A stretch of 39,878 nucleotides of DNA, taken from NCBI RefSeq assembly GCF_013304735.1, contig NZ_JAAITI010000032.1:1-39878 (forward strand). The letters run 5' to 3'. This document shows, in pieces, positions 15,945 to 24,699 of the stretch. This DNA comes from Blautia luti (GTDB taxonomy: Bacteria; Bacillota; Clostridia; Lachnospirales; Lachnospiraceae). The number at the start of each line of letters is the position of its first letter. Position 1 is the first letter of the stretch. The notes under the pieces were generated by a model, which was not told where the DNA came from, did not search any database, and saw only the letters and a program-made list of their open reading frames with translations. Made by a program: the position numbers and the translations under genes.

Positions 15945-17126
15945 ATGCGTTATTTTACAGATTCCGCTATATTGCTTTTATACAGTATGCTGGCATTTTT
16001 TTATGTACCGGCAGACCAGGCCCTTGTATTCTCCCTCCTTTTTACAGTGATCCTTGGATGCGTTACTTATCTGTGCAGGGCATCTGAAACAGAATCCTGG
16101 TCCCACAATTCTTTACCAGTGCTGAAACGCTTCGACAACAGGATCCTGGTTCTCACCGGAAGTTATGTGATCTTTGGGTTCTCTTCCCTGTGGATCCCGG
16201 ATCTTCTTTTATTTTTCCCCCTGCTTCTGTATCAGACTTTATCTGCCGGGCTTTTTCCTCTGGCAGTGGTGGAATTTCCATTCTGGGGACTCCTCGCTTT
16301 TCGTTTCCATAAGTTTCCGGAATTTCTCTGTCTCGCCGGGATCTTTGGTTTTATCCTCGCGTTTTTTCTTTGGTCTCATACCAGACAATATGAGATCCTT
16401 ACCCGGAATTTCCGCCAGAGCCGTGATGACAGCGAAGAACACGCACTTCTTCTTTCCGAAAAAAACAAGGCGCTTCTGGAAAAACAGGATTATGAGATCT
16501 ATGCTGCAACTCTCAGGGAGCGAAACCGGATCGCACGGGAAATCCATGACAATGTAGGCCATGTGCTCTCCCGCTCCATTCTTATGACTGCTGCCTGCAA
16601 AACCATCAACAAAGATGAATCCCTTGATCCTCTTCTTGGAAATCTGGAAGAATCTCTGAACGGCGCCATGAACAGCATCCGTTCCAGTGTCCATGATCTT
16701 CACGATGATGCGGTGAATCTGGAAGATGCCATAAAGGGACTTGTAAAAGATTTCAGCTTCTGCCCGGTAACCCTCACCTATGATATGTCCAGGCAGGTTC
16801 CAAGAGAGGTGAAATACAGTCTGATCAGTATTACAAAAGAAGGGCTTTCCAATGTGATGCGGCACAGTAATGCGGATTCCGTCAATATTCTTCTCCGGGA
16901 GCATCCTGCACTTTATCAGCTGTGCATTGAGGATAATGGTACGCTGGGAAGTAAAATTCCGGATATACAAACAGATGCGGACAGCAATAAAATGGAAACT
17001 GTTTCTGGCGGCATGGGACTGTCCAATATCCGGGACCGTGTGAAAGCGCTGGGTGGTACGGTCCAGATTACACAGGAGAAGGGTTTTCGGATCTTTGTGA
17101 CGATTCCGAAATCTGGTTCTAATTAA
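15945..17126 (+). CDS. NarL-type sensor histidine kinase
   Basis: The 393-residue kinase has about five membrane helices in residues 1-145 with short connecting loops and no large external domain, as in kinases that sense membrane-active compounds. A coiled linker follows (about 150-190). The HisKA_3 phosphoacceptor is RNRIAREIHDNVGH with His201. The ATPase domain has the N box EGLSNVMRHS, the DNG motif and the G box GGMGLSNIRDRV. It is followed after 20 nt by its response regulator and is divergent from the ABC exporter. By analogy with LnrJ it probably senses an antibiotic and switches on the exporter. Confidence 0.9.
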   Translation: MRYFTDSAILLLYSMLAFFYVPADQALVFSLLFTVILGCVTYLCRASETESWSHNSLPVLKRFDNRILVLTGSYVIFGFSSLWIPDLLLFFPLLLYQTLSAGLFPLAVVEFPFWGLLAFRFHKFPEFLCLAGIFGFILAFFLWSHTRQYEILTRNFRQSRDDSEEHALLLSEKNKALLEKQDYEIYAATLRERNRIAREIHDNVGHVLSRSILMTAACKTINKDESLDPLLGNLEESLNGAMNSIRSSVHDLHDDAVNLEDAIKGLVKDFSFCPVTLTYDMSRQVPREVKYSLISITKEGLSNVMRHSNADSVNILLREHPALYQLCIEDNGTLGSKIPDIQTDADSNKMETVSGGMGLSNIRDRVKALGGTVQITQEKGFRIFVTIPKSGSN

Positions 17127-17146
17127 GACAAACAGGAGATTTTAAC

Positions 17147-17767
17147 ATGAAGATTATAATCGTAGACGATGACTGCCTGGTTGCAGGTGCATTAAAAACC
17201 ATTCTTGAGGCAAACCCGGATATCCAGGTGGCTGCAACCGGCTCTGATGGTGAAGAGGCCTGTTCCCTGTATCGAGAGTATCTGCCGGATATCCTTCTTA
17301 TGGATATCCGCATGAAGGGAATGGATGGTCTGGAAGCTTCCAGAAAGATCCTGAGGGAATTTCCGGAAGCAAAAATTCTTCTTCTCACTACTTTTTCTGA
17401 TGATGAATACATTGTAAAAGCCCTCCGCCTTGGCACAAAGGGCTATCTTCTGAAGCAGGATTATGCCAGCATCCTTCCGGCTCTCCAGGCAGTTTACTCC
17501 GGTCAGACCGTATTCGGCACAGAGATCATGTCCAAGATCCCGGAACTTCTGCAGTCCTCCGACGGATTTGATTATGCTTCCAGAAATATCAGTGAACGGG
17601 AGCTGAATATCATCCGGCTGATCGCCAACGGATACAGCAATAAGGAAATTGCCGCGGAACTTTTTCTCAGCGAAGGAACGGTACGGAATTATCTCAGTTC
17701 CATTCTGGATAAACTGCAGCTGAGGGACCGGACACAGGTTGCGGTGTTTTATTATCAGCATAGATAA
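17147..17767 (+). CDS. NarL/LuxR-type response regulator
   Basis: The 206-residue protein has a receiver domain with the acidic pocket near residues 7-9 (VDDD), the phosphoacceptor Asp53 (LLMDIRMKG), a switch Thr in LLTTFSDDEY and Lys in GYLLKQD. A C-terminal LuxR helix-turn-helix follows (ISERELNIIRLIANGYSNKEI, then LFLSEGTVRNYLSSIL). It belongs with the kinase directly upstream. The ATGACA/TGTCAT site in the 245-nt divergent region is its likely binding site. Confidence 0.92.
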   Translation: MKIIIVDDDCLVAGALKTILEANPDIQVAATGSDGEEACSLYREYLPDILLMDIRMKGMDGLEASRKILREFPEAKILLLTTFSDDEYIVKALRLGTKGYLLKQDYASILPALQAVYSGQTVFGTEIMSKIPELLQSSDGFDYASRNISERELNIIRLIANGYSNKEIAAELFLSEGTVRNYLSSILDKLQLRDRTQVAVFYYQHR

Positions 17768-17778
17768 GGAGAACTACA

Positions 17779-18795
17779 ATGAACCGCTATCTTACTATCC
17801 ATATCCCGGAAACATCTGCCCCGGCACCTGTCTCCCACTTTCTTCGCACCCAGGCCGGTCTTACAAAAAAGCAGATCAGCCAGGCGAAGTTCCGTCCCGG
17901 TGGTGTCCAAAAAAACGGACAGCAGTGCCGGGTGACGGAAACTGCTTATCCAGGGGATCAGATTACGGTATGTCTGGAAACGAATGATGTTGACTCTGCA
18001 CAGCTGGAATCTGCTCCAGCTCCACAGTTTCTTCCTGAACTGGAAATCCTATACGAAGACCAGGATATCCTCGCAGTAAACAAACCTGCCGGGATCGTCA
18101 CCCATCCTTCCGGTTCACACTACAGCGACAGCCTCTCCAACCAGGTTGCCGCCTATTTCCGTTCCAAAGGTGAATCTACCAAAGTCCGCTCTATTGGACG
18201 GCTGGATAAAGAAACTTCCGGTATCCTGCTCTTTGCCAGGAATCAGACTGCTGCTGCCAGATTACAAAAACAGCGGGAAAGTGGAATTTCAGAGAAAACC
18301 TACCTGGCTGCGGTTTCCGGTTCCATGCCGGAAGATACAGATGGAGCGTTTCATAGGATCACAACTCCCCTTGCCCCAGATCCAAAGACCCGTCTGAAAA
18401 TGGTGATCTCTCCGGACGGTTCCCTTCCAGGCAGCAAACCGGCAGAAACTTTATATTCCGTCCTGAAATCCACCGCCCCCGATTCCAGGATCTCTGCATC
18501 CCTTGTAATGCTCCGCCTGAAAACCGGCCGCACCCATCAGATCCGTGTCCACATGGCATCTCTGGGGCATCCGCTTCTGGGTGATTCCCTGTACCATTTA
18601 TCGGACACAACAAATCTTTTTTCCCGTGCTGCACTCCACGCATGGAAACTTAAATTTCAGCCACCTTTTCCAAATGGTGAAACGACTTCCAGCCCCCTCT
18701 CTTCCATGCCCTGCACTGAAAATGCCAAAAAAGAAATCTCCCTGGAAGCACCCCTTCCGGAAGATTTCAAAAAATTTTATGAGACGATATTCTGA
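17779..18795 (+). CDS. RluA family pseudouridine synthase
   Basis: The 338-residue protein has an N-terminal S4-like RNA-binding part (about residues 13-70) and the RluA catalytic domain. Its motifs are AVNKPAGIVTHP and the hallmark GRLDKETSG, with the catalytic Asp143, then KTGRTHQIRVHMASLGHPLLGDSLY. It isomerises uridine to pseudouridine in rRNA or tRNA; the site cannot be read from sequence. It begins 11 nt after the response regulator and may ride on the same transcript, although its role is unrelated. Its last 19 nt overlap the convergent MATE gene. Confidence 0.9.
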   Translation: MNRYLTIHIPETSAPAPVSHFLRTQAGLTKKQISQAKFRPGGVQKNGQQCRVTETAYPGDQITVCLETNDVDSAQLESAPAPQFLPELEILYEDQDILAVNKPAGIVTHPSGSHYSDSLSNQVAAYFRSKGESTKVRSIGRLDKETSGILLFARNQTAAARLQKQRESGISEKTYLAAVSGSMPEDTDGAFHRITTPLAPDPKTRLKMVISPDGSLPGSKPAETLYSVLKSTAPDSRISASLVMLRLKTGRTHQIRVHMASLGHPLLGDSLYHLSDTTNLFSRAALHAWKLKFQPPFPNGETTSSPLSSMPCTENAKKEISLEAPLPEDFKKFYETIF

Positions 18796-20183
18796 AGCCA
18801 TACGCCTTTTTTTACAAGGATAAATCCGATGACACATTTCAGCATATCCGCTGCCTGGACCATTGCGTAAATCCCCAGTACAGGGAGTCCTGTAAAACGG
18901 CTTAAGGTAAATGCGATGGTCACACTTACCACCCAGATAAACACACTGTCAAACAGGAATGTGATAATAGTTTTTCCACCAGAGCGCAACGTGAAATACG
19001 CTGCATGTAAGAATGCATTCTGCGGCATGAAAAATGCTGTGATCATAATAAAATATTTCGCCAGAGTACGAGCCTCGGCATTGGTGTTGTAAAGTTTCGG
19101 AAACAGTGGTGCCATCACAAACATCACGGCTGCCACACAGGTACAACAGAACACCGAGAATGCGATCATCTTGTTGTCCGTATCTCTGGCTTCCTTCATC
19201 TTACCGGCACCAAGAAGCTGTCCTACAACAATAGCTACGGAATCTCCCAGGGCAATAAATACGATGTTAAATACATTGTTGATCGTATTGGAAATATTTA
19301 ATCCAGCTACCACATTCAGCCCCCTGACAGAATAACACTGTGTCAGCATGGCCACTCCTGCTGCCCATAAAGTCTCATTGAGAAGCAGCGGTGTTCCCTT
19401 GATCAGGATCTTCTTTGTCAGATTTGCAGGAACCTTCAATGTGGAATACAGGCCCTGGGCAAAAATATTCTTTTCCGTATGCTTATGCGTCCAGATCAGG
19501 ACAATACACGCTTCCACATATCTGGAAAGCACCGTCGCAACAGCAGCACCTCTCACTCCCAGTTCCGGAAATCCAAATTTACCATAAATCAGAAGATAGT
19601 TAAATGTCAGATTGATCAGCACCGCCACGATTCCAGCCTTCATAGGAAGCACAGTCTCACCGCACTCACGTAAAGTACTCGCATAGACCTGCACCATCAT
19701 AAATGGAGGCAGTCCCAGAAGCATGATCCATAAATACTGCCTTCCATAGACAAGTGTATCCCGGATCTCCTGTGCGGTTCCGTCACCTTTTAAATACATG
19801 CTGATCAGCGAATCCCCTGCTGTCAGAAACAGTACGATGGTGACCGCTGTCAGGATTACTGCCATCCACAGTTTATAACGAAGTGTCTGACGGACACCCT
19901 CGTGATCTTTCTGCCCGAAATACTGAGCTGTAAAAATTCCCGCACCGGAAACCCCTCCGAAAATGCAGAGATTATACACAAAGATCAGCTGATTGACGAT
20001 CGCCGCACCGGACATCTGCTCTGTACCGATCCGCCCGATCATAATGTTATCCAGAAGACTGACAAAATTTGTGATTCCATTCTGGATCATGATCGGCACC
20101 GCAATGGACAGAACCATCAGATAAAACTTCTTATCCCCTACGAACTTCCAGAAAAAAGATGTTTTTTCTTTTACCTTCTCCAT
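18777..20183 (-). CDS. MATE family efflux transporter
   Basis: This 468-residue membrane protein has the two-fold MATE repeat: LSIAVPIMIQNGITNFVSLLDNIMIGRIG near the start and a second half opening at about residue 255 with ILIKGTPLLLNETLWAAGVA. It is not closely alike to the MATE protein at 7545-8924 and belongs to a different subgroup. I use the ATG at 20183, with AAGGGGG 6 nt upstream, over an in-frame start at 20231 that lies inside the hairpin region. The best promoter candidate lies beyond a terminator hairpin, suggesting control by attenuation or repression. Its 3' end overlaps the pseudouridine synthase gene by 19 nt. Confidence 0.9.
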   Translation of the reverse strand: MEKVKEKTSFFWKFVGDKKFYLMVLSIAVPIMIQNGITNFVSLLDNIMIGRIGTEQMSGAAIVNQLIFVYNLCIFGGVSGAGIFTAQYFGQKDHEGVRQTLRYKLWMAVILTAVTIVLFLTAGDSLISMYLKGDGTAQEIRDTLVYGRQYLWIMLLGLPPFMMVQVYASTLRECGETVLPMKAGIVAVLINLTFNYLLIYGKFGFPELGVRGAAVATVLSRYVEACIVLIWTHKHTEKNIFAQGLYSTLKVPANLTKKILIKGTPLLLNETLWAAGVAMLTQCYSVRGLNVVAGLNISNTINNVFNIVFIALGDSVAIVVGQLLGAGKMKEARDTDNKMIAFSVFCCTCVAAVMFVMAPLFPKLYNTNAEARTLAKYFIMITAFFMPQNAFLHAAYFTLRSGGKTIITFLFDSVFIWVVSVTIAFTLSRFTGLPVLGIYAMVQAADMLKCVIGFILVKKGVWLQNIVS

Positions 20184-20231
20184 AATTTTCCCCCTTGTTC
20201 TTTTCGTTTTCCTCCATCCAAAATTCTTCAC

Positions 20232-20268
20232 AAAAAGAAGACTGCTCCTCCGAAACAGTCTTCTTTTT
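20232..20268 (-). terminator. Terminator-type hairpin between GH43 and MATE genes
   Basis: A perfect 13-bp stem (AAAAAGAAGACTG, 20232-20244, with 20256-20268) and an 11-nt loop are followed by TTTTT on the minus strand. It lies 68 nt after the GH43 stop and 49 nt before the MATE start. It can end the GPH-GH5-GH43 transcript and also sits inside the presumed MATE leader. Confidence 0.8.
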
Positions 20269-20276
20269 CGTAAGCG

Positions 20277-20316
20277 TTGTAGCTACTACATTACTACAAA
20301 CATTTTCTTTTTTCAA
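20277..20316 (-). promoter_or_regulatory. Candidate MATE promoter with overlapping dyad operator
   Basis: On the minus strand TTGAAA (20316-20311) and TAATGT (20293-20288) are separated by 17 nt. The dyad TTGTAG ... CTACAA (20277-20299) covers the -10 box. TACA/TGTA-rich dyads over a -10 box are typical of small dimeric repressors. No equally good promoter was seen between the hairpin and the MATE start. Confidence 0.45.
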
Positions 20317-20335
20317 TAGCTTTTTTAATATCTTT

Positions 20336-21982
20336 TTACTCTACCATCCGGCTCTCATCTGCAATGTATTCGAAGAAGTCGAAGTCTGCACATTTTTTGT
20401 GGAGAACGCGGTCTGCACAGGTGATTCCCACCATGGTTCCTGTGAACTCTCCGTATTTGCAGTACTCATCAGAGAACCTTGTGGTATCAAAAATGCGTCC
20501 GATCTTTTCATAATTTTCTCCGTCATAGCTCCACTCAAACCAGGATTTTCTTCCCTCAATGTAGAGTCTCAGATAGATCGGTTTATCTTCTACCGGGATT
20601 CTGGTATTCAGGAACTCTGTTTTTTCTCCATTTTCCAGATGGATGATGGACAGGGCGCTCTGTCCCAGGGTTTCACTGTAATATTTCCGGAGATTGATGT
20701 AATTCATGTTGTCGTAATACAGGATCAGACCTGCGCTGTGCTGGTGTACTTCCGGTGTGAATTCCATTTTTGTGGTGATCCGTGCGTATACGCTTGTAAG
20801 CTTTCTGGCCAGGATACTTACTTTGTTGAGAGAGGTTCTGGATTCCTGTCCACGAAGGCGCACATAGCCTTTTCTTGCTTTCACATCTGCAAAACGCTGG
20901 GGCATGATCCTTGGAGAGTAATAGAAGTTCCCAAGCTCATCTCCGTCAAAATCATCAAAATCCGGAGTTTTTTCCACTGGGTATTCCGGAAGGGAAGTTT
21001 CCGGCACTTCAATTTTCGCCAGATTGCTTCCATCTGCCATGCGGAGCCAGTTATCTTCGGTCCACATCATTTTCTGAATGGCCGTCTCTCTTCCAAGTGT
21101 ACAGCGAAGTTCCGGTACAAAAGGTCTGGAGCAGAGATGGACCAGATAAACTTCTCCTGTGGGAAGTTCCACATAGCTTCCATGACCGGATTTCTGAAGT
21201 ACAGAGTCCGGATTATAGTACTTTGGTTTCAGATGGTCTGGATCCTGGCGCTCGTAGGATTCTCCCGGAACACTGGTAACGATGGGATTCTTCGGATCTT
21301 TTTCATATGGGCCCCAGACATTTTTGGAACGTCCCATGGTAACGCAGTGATTATATCCGGTGCCACCCTCTGCACACATGATATAGTAATACTCGCCTCG
21401 TTTTGTGAGATGCGGTGCCTCGATGCAGCCTCTGTCTGTACCGCCTCTCCAGATCCGCTTCGGATAACCGATGATCTCTTTTTTCTCAGGAGAATATTCT
21501 ACCATACAGATAGCCCCTGGCTTCTCGTAGCCTTCCCTTGTTTCCCACTCCAGGGATACCACGTATTTTTTGCCGTTGGTGTCATGGAAAAGTGACGCAT
21601 CAAAACCGGAGGAATGAAGGTAAACCGGCTCGCTCCACGGTCCGCGGATATCTTTTGCACAGATCAGGAAATTATCCACATCAAAATATCTGGCGTTCAT
21701 GGAATTCATCACTCCATAGACAACGTAGAACATATCCTCTTCCTCGCAGTAGGTCAGGCAGGGCGCCCAGATTCCTTTTGCACTTGGAAGTTTCTTGAGA
21801 TCTACTTTTTCATCGTCTGTAATTACGTGTGTGTACAGCTCCCAGTTTTTCAGGTCTCTGGAATGGTAGACCGGGATTCCCGGAAACCACTCAAATGTGG
21901 AAACTGCCATATAGTAATCGTCGCCTTTTCTGCAGATACAAGGGTCCGGATTAAAACCCGGAAGTATTGGATTTACGATCAT
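20336..21982 (-). CDS. Glycoside hydrolase family 43 beta-xylosidase/arabinofuranosidase
   Basis: The 548-residue protein has an N-terminal five-bladed propeller of GH43 type with the three acidic residues in place: Asp13 (GFNPDP), Asp128 (SSGFDAS) and Glu188 (CIEAPHL). The C-terminal 200 residues form the beta-sandwich usual in GH43 beta-xylosidases (DFDGDELGNFYYSPRI, SAGLILYYDNMNYINL). There is no signal peptide, so it works in the cytoplasm on imported oligosaccharides, probably xylosides. The ATG at 21982 lies 1 nt past the GH5 stop, and its ribosome binding site AAAGGAGG is inside the last GH5 codons, so translation is coupled. A hairpin terminator follows. Confidence 0.9.
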   Translation of the reverse strand: MIVNPILPGFNPDPCICRKGDDYYMAVSTFEWFPGIPVYHSRDLKNWELYTHVITDDEKVDLKKLPSAKGIWAPCLTYCEEEDMFYVVYGVMNSMNARYFDVDNFLICAKDIRGPWSEPVYLHSSGFDASLFHDTNGKKYVVSLEWETREGYEKPGAICMVEYSPEKKEIIGYPKRIWRGGTDRGCIEAPHLTKRGEYYYIMCAEGGTGYNHCVTMGRSKNVWGPYEKDPKNPIVTSVPGESYERQDPDHLKPKYYNPDSVLQKSGHGSYVELPTGEVYLVHLCSRPFVPELRCTLGRETAIQKMMWTEDNWLRMADGSNLAKIEVPETSLPEYPVEKTPDFDDFDGDELGNFYYSPRIMPQRFADVKARKGYVRLRGQESRTSLNKVSILARKLTSVYARITTKMEFTPEVHQHSAGLILYYDNMNYINLRKYYSETLGQSALSIIHLENGEKTEFLNTRIPVEDKPIYLRLYIEGRKSWFEWSYDGENYEKIGRIFDTTRFSDEYCKYGEFTGTMVGITCADRVLHKKCADFDFFEYIADESRMVE

Positions 21983-21983
21983 T

Positions 21984-23162
21984 TTAACATCCTCCTTTAT
22001 CAGCCGGAAACCAGCCAAAGTCATAACATCTTCCCAGATCCCAGCTGTCCCATCCGATCCATCCGGGAGTATTTACCGTATCAGTCAGAAGCTTGTAGCT
22101 CCAGTAATAATAACCGCTGCCTTTCTCCCAGAGTTCCAGCTGTGCCTTTGCAAGGGCTTCATAGATTTCTTTTTTCTTCTCCGATGAAAAGCTTTCCTGC
22201 CGGCTCCCTTCCACTCCGTTGAGCACGCTCTGGCCGCCTTTTGTGTCACAGCCGCAGGCAAGGGAGTTAAACAGACACCACTCGCCGCAGATCACCGGGA
22301 AATATTTTTCCATCTCTGTGATCTGTGGTTCCAGTTCTTCTCTGATATATTTCAGATAGCCTTCAATAGTCTGGCTGCATCCTCTGGCCTCCGCAACCAT
22401 GAGATACTGATGGGTATCCAGGATCACATTGGAATATTTCTCTTCCTGCATGAAATCTTTCCATTCCATCAGTTCAAAGCCATCGTGGATCACAACGTAC
22501 TTATCTTTTGGCATATAGGCACTGATACGGTCGTAGGCATCCAGATAAAACTGTCTCAGGAATTTCATTGTGATCGGTGCGGAGCCTTTTGCCATCTCCT
22601 GATCTGCCGGAGCATAACGGTTCTGGATATCCATGGTTTCCCACATATTTTCTGTGATGGGCTCATTTAACGGCTGGATTCCAAACAGGCCTTTTCTGTT
22701 TCCATATCTCTTTGCAAGACGTTCCAGAACGCTTAATGCAAACTCTACTTCATCAGGATTCTGTGCCCATTTGCACACACCGCTGATGCCTCCGTTGTCA
22801 AAACCGTTCTGGCTTAAGGGTACTGTATGAAGATCAATGAGAATGGTAAGTCCGTATTTTTCCGCCCAGTTAAAGGCCTTATCCAGTTCTTCGATGCAGC
22901 CGATAAATGGTTTCCGGTCGCCGAAGATAAAGTATGGCACCGGAATCCGGACAGACTCCATTCCCATGCTTTTTATGGTTACAAAATCACGCTCTGTAAT
23001 GTATTCTGAACGATGGATCTTTATTCTTGCCTCATATGCCTCCGGGGAAAGCTGTGTGGGAAGATAATATTCATCCTCTGCGGTGGTTCCCTCAAATAAT
23101 GCCGGACTCATCCATTTTTCCAGCACCAGCCAGTTTCCAAGATTAACGCCTTTGATGTTCAC
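21984..23162 (-). CDS. Glycoside hydrolase family 5 protein (beta-glucanase/beta-glycosidase-like)
   Basis: The 392-residue protein opens with IKGVNLGNWLVLEKWM, like exo-beta-1,3-glucanases of GH5. It shows both catalytic glutamates, Glu167 in QPLNEP (acid/base) and Glu294 in VICGEW (nucleophile). It lacks a signal peptide and is therefore cytoplasmic, acting on imported beta-glucosides or short beta-glucans. The start codon appears to be GTG with AGGAG about 10 nt upstream. It lies between the GPH transporter (18-nt gap) and the GH43 gene. The exact linkage cut cannot be deduced. Confidence 0.85.
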   Translation of the reverse strand: MNIKGVNLGNWLVLEKWMSPALFEGTTAEDEYYLPTQLSPEAYEARIKIHRSEYITERDFVTIKSMGMESVRIPVPYFIFGDRKPFIGCIEELDKAFNWAEKYGLTILIDLHTVPLSQNGFDNGGISGVCKWAQNPDEVEFALSVLERLAKRYGNRKGLFGIQPLNEPITENMWETMDIQNRYAPADQEMAKGSAPITMKFLRQFYLDAYDRISAYMPKDKYVVIHDGFELMEWKDFMQEEKYSNVILDTHQYLMVAEARGCSQTIEGYLKYIREELEPQITEMEKYFPVICGEWCLFNSLACGCDTKGGQSVLNGVEGSRQESFSSEKKKEIYEALAKAQLELWEKGSGYYYWSYKLLTDTVNTPGWIGWDSWDLGRCYDFGWFPADKGGC

Positions 23163-23180
23163 TCTCTCTGATCTCCTTTT

Positions 23181-24551
23181 CTATTTCTGTGCACGTGCCT
23201 TCAGATCTGCGATGATTCCATCGAATTCTTTATCCAGATGATAGAATTTCATGATCACAAGGCCGCAGGCATAAACAAGGATCGGAATCCATACGAAGCA
23301 TACTTTGATGGACGTCAGTGCAGATTCTGTCTGTACTGCTGCTGTTCCAACATATCCGCCGATCTCAAGGATCAGACCAAGAAGTGCGGAACCGATTCCG
23401 TTACCGATCTTGTATCCGAAGCTGCAGGCACTGTTTACAAGTCCCTCTGTACGGCAGCCTGTTTTCCACTCACCATAATCAATGGTATCGGAAACCATAG
23501 CCCACATGGTAGCACCGCCGCAGGCATTACCGATTCCACGGATCACACTGGAAACCACGATGATCGCCATGGAACCGCCGGAAAAATTCAGTACCAGCAT
23601 TCCCACAATATCCAGAACAAGACCAAGTGCAAATACATTTCTTTTTCCGAATTTTTTTACCAGCATGGAAATGAAGAACATGCCGCAAATCTGTACGATG
23701 TTAAAGATTCCGTTGATGGTACTTACCAGATTTTTATCGCCCAGGATATCTTTTGCATAGTATACCGTTGCTCCTCCGTTGACAGAATACATCAGGAAGA
23801 AAAGGGCAAGCATTCCTGTCATCATGATCCAGTATTTGTTCTTAAAAAGTGCTTTGATTCCTGTTACAAACGGTACATCTTCTGTCTGTACTTCACCTTC
23901 ATTTTCTGCTGCCCGTACACGCTCTTTTGTTCCAAAGAAGGTACATAAAAATGCGGCGATCGCTACGAAACCGAATACTACGAATGTTTTTGTCCATGCT
24001 GCTGCATTGTTTCCGAAATATTCTACAAGCGGAAGTGTGAAGGTATTGATGGTCAGTGTTCCGGCTGTTGCCAGAAGATTACGGAAAATACTTAAAACAG
24101 ATCTCTCATAGGGATCCTGTGTCATCAGCGCATTCAGTGCGGAATATGGCACGTTGATGGCTGTGTAGATCACTGTGGAAACAAGGTTGTATGTAATGAA
24201 TACATATACAAGTTTCGGCGTGGAAGCCCAGGATGCAGGAACAGAAAACAGAAGAATTCCAGACACTGCAAAGGGAATACACATACGTAAGATCCAAGGC
24301 CTTGCTTTACCATATTTTGATCTTGTTCTGTCTACGATCACACCCATGATGATATCACTGACACCGTCAAAGATCCTGGAGACCATCATAATGGTTCCAA
24401 CTGCCATTGCGCTTACATTCGCATAGTCTGTGTAGTAAAACAGAAGGAATGCAGACATCGCCGTGTAGATGATGTTACAGCCAAAATCACCACATCCATA
24501 AGAAAAACGCTCAAATATTTTTCCAAAGGTCAATTTACTCTTTTGATTCAT
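23181..24551 (-). CDS. GPH-family sugar:cation symporter
   Basis: This 456-residue membrane protein has 12 predicted helices and the glycoside-pentoside-hexuronide signature, RIFDGVSDIIMGVIVDRTRSKYGKARPW (shown in two parts in the protein near residues 57-72 and 73-85). It imports a glycoside with Na+ or H+. Being the first gene of the GPH-GH5-GH43 operon, it probably brings in the oligosaccharide cut by those enzymes. It has an ATG with AGAGG 9 nt upstream and is divergent from an AraC regulator. Confidence 0.9.
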   Translation of the reverse strand: MNQKSKLTFGKIFERFSYGCGDFGCNIIYTAMSAFLLFYYTDYANVSAMAVGTIMMVSRIFDGVSDIIMGVIVDRTRSKYGKARPWILRMCIPFAVSGILLFSVPASWASTPKLVYVFITYNLVSTVIYTAINVPYSALNALMTQDPYERSVLSIFRNLLATAGTLTINTFTLPLVEYFGNNAAAWTKTFVVFGFVAIAAFLCTFFGTKERVRAAENEGEVQTEDVPFVTGIKALFKNKYWIMMTGMLALFFLMYSVNGGATVYYAKDILGDKNLVSTINGIFNIVQICGMFFISMLVKKFGKRNVFALGLVLDIVGMLVLNFSGGSMAIIVVSSVIRGIGNACGGATMWAMVSDTIDYGEWKTGCRTEGLVNSACSFGYKIGNGIGSALLGLILEIGGYVGTAAVQTESALTSIKVCFVWIPILVYACGLVIMKFYHLDKEFDGIIADLKARAQK

Positions 24552-24645
24552 ATTTTTTTACCTCTCCCTGTTTTTTCTTTCGCTTTTCCATGGCCATGGA
24601 GCTTTGTTTTATGGTATTATACTATCATAATGATTCTGCACAGAT

Positions 24646-24674
24646 TAGGTCAGAAAAGCTCTAATATATAGGTC
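24646..24674. promoter_or_regulatory. Direct repeat TAGGTC, candidate AraC site
   Basis: TAGGTC occurs at 24646-24651 and 24669-24674, 23 bp start to start, in the 148-nt region between the GPH transporter and the AraC regulator. Direct repeats about two helical turns apart are the usual form of AraC-family sites. Confidence 0.35.
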
Positions 24675-24699
24675 GATATTCTCTTTTTAAGGAGGTTAT

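Noticed and set aside
20195..21595. Long plus-strand open frame (466 codons)
   Set aside because: It lies antisense to the well-supported GH43 gene and shows no family motifs; a shadow frame.
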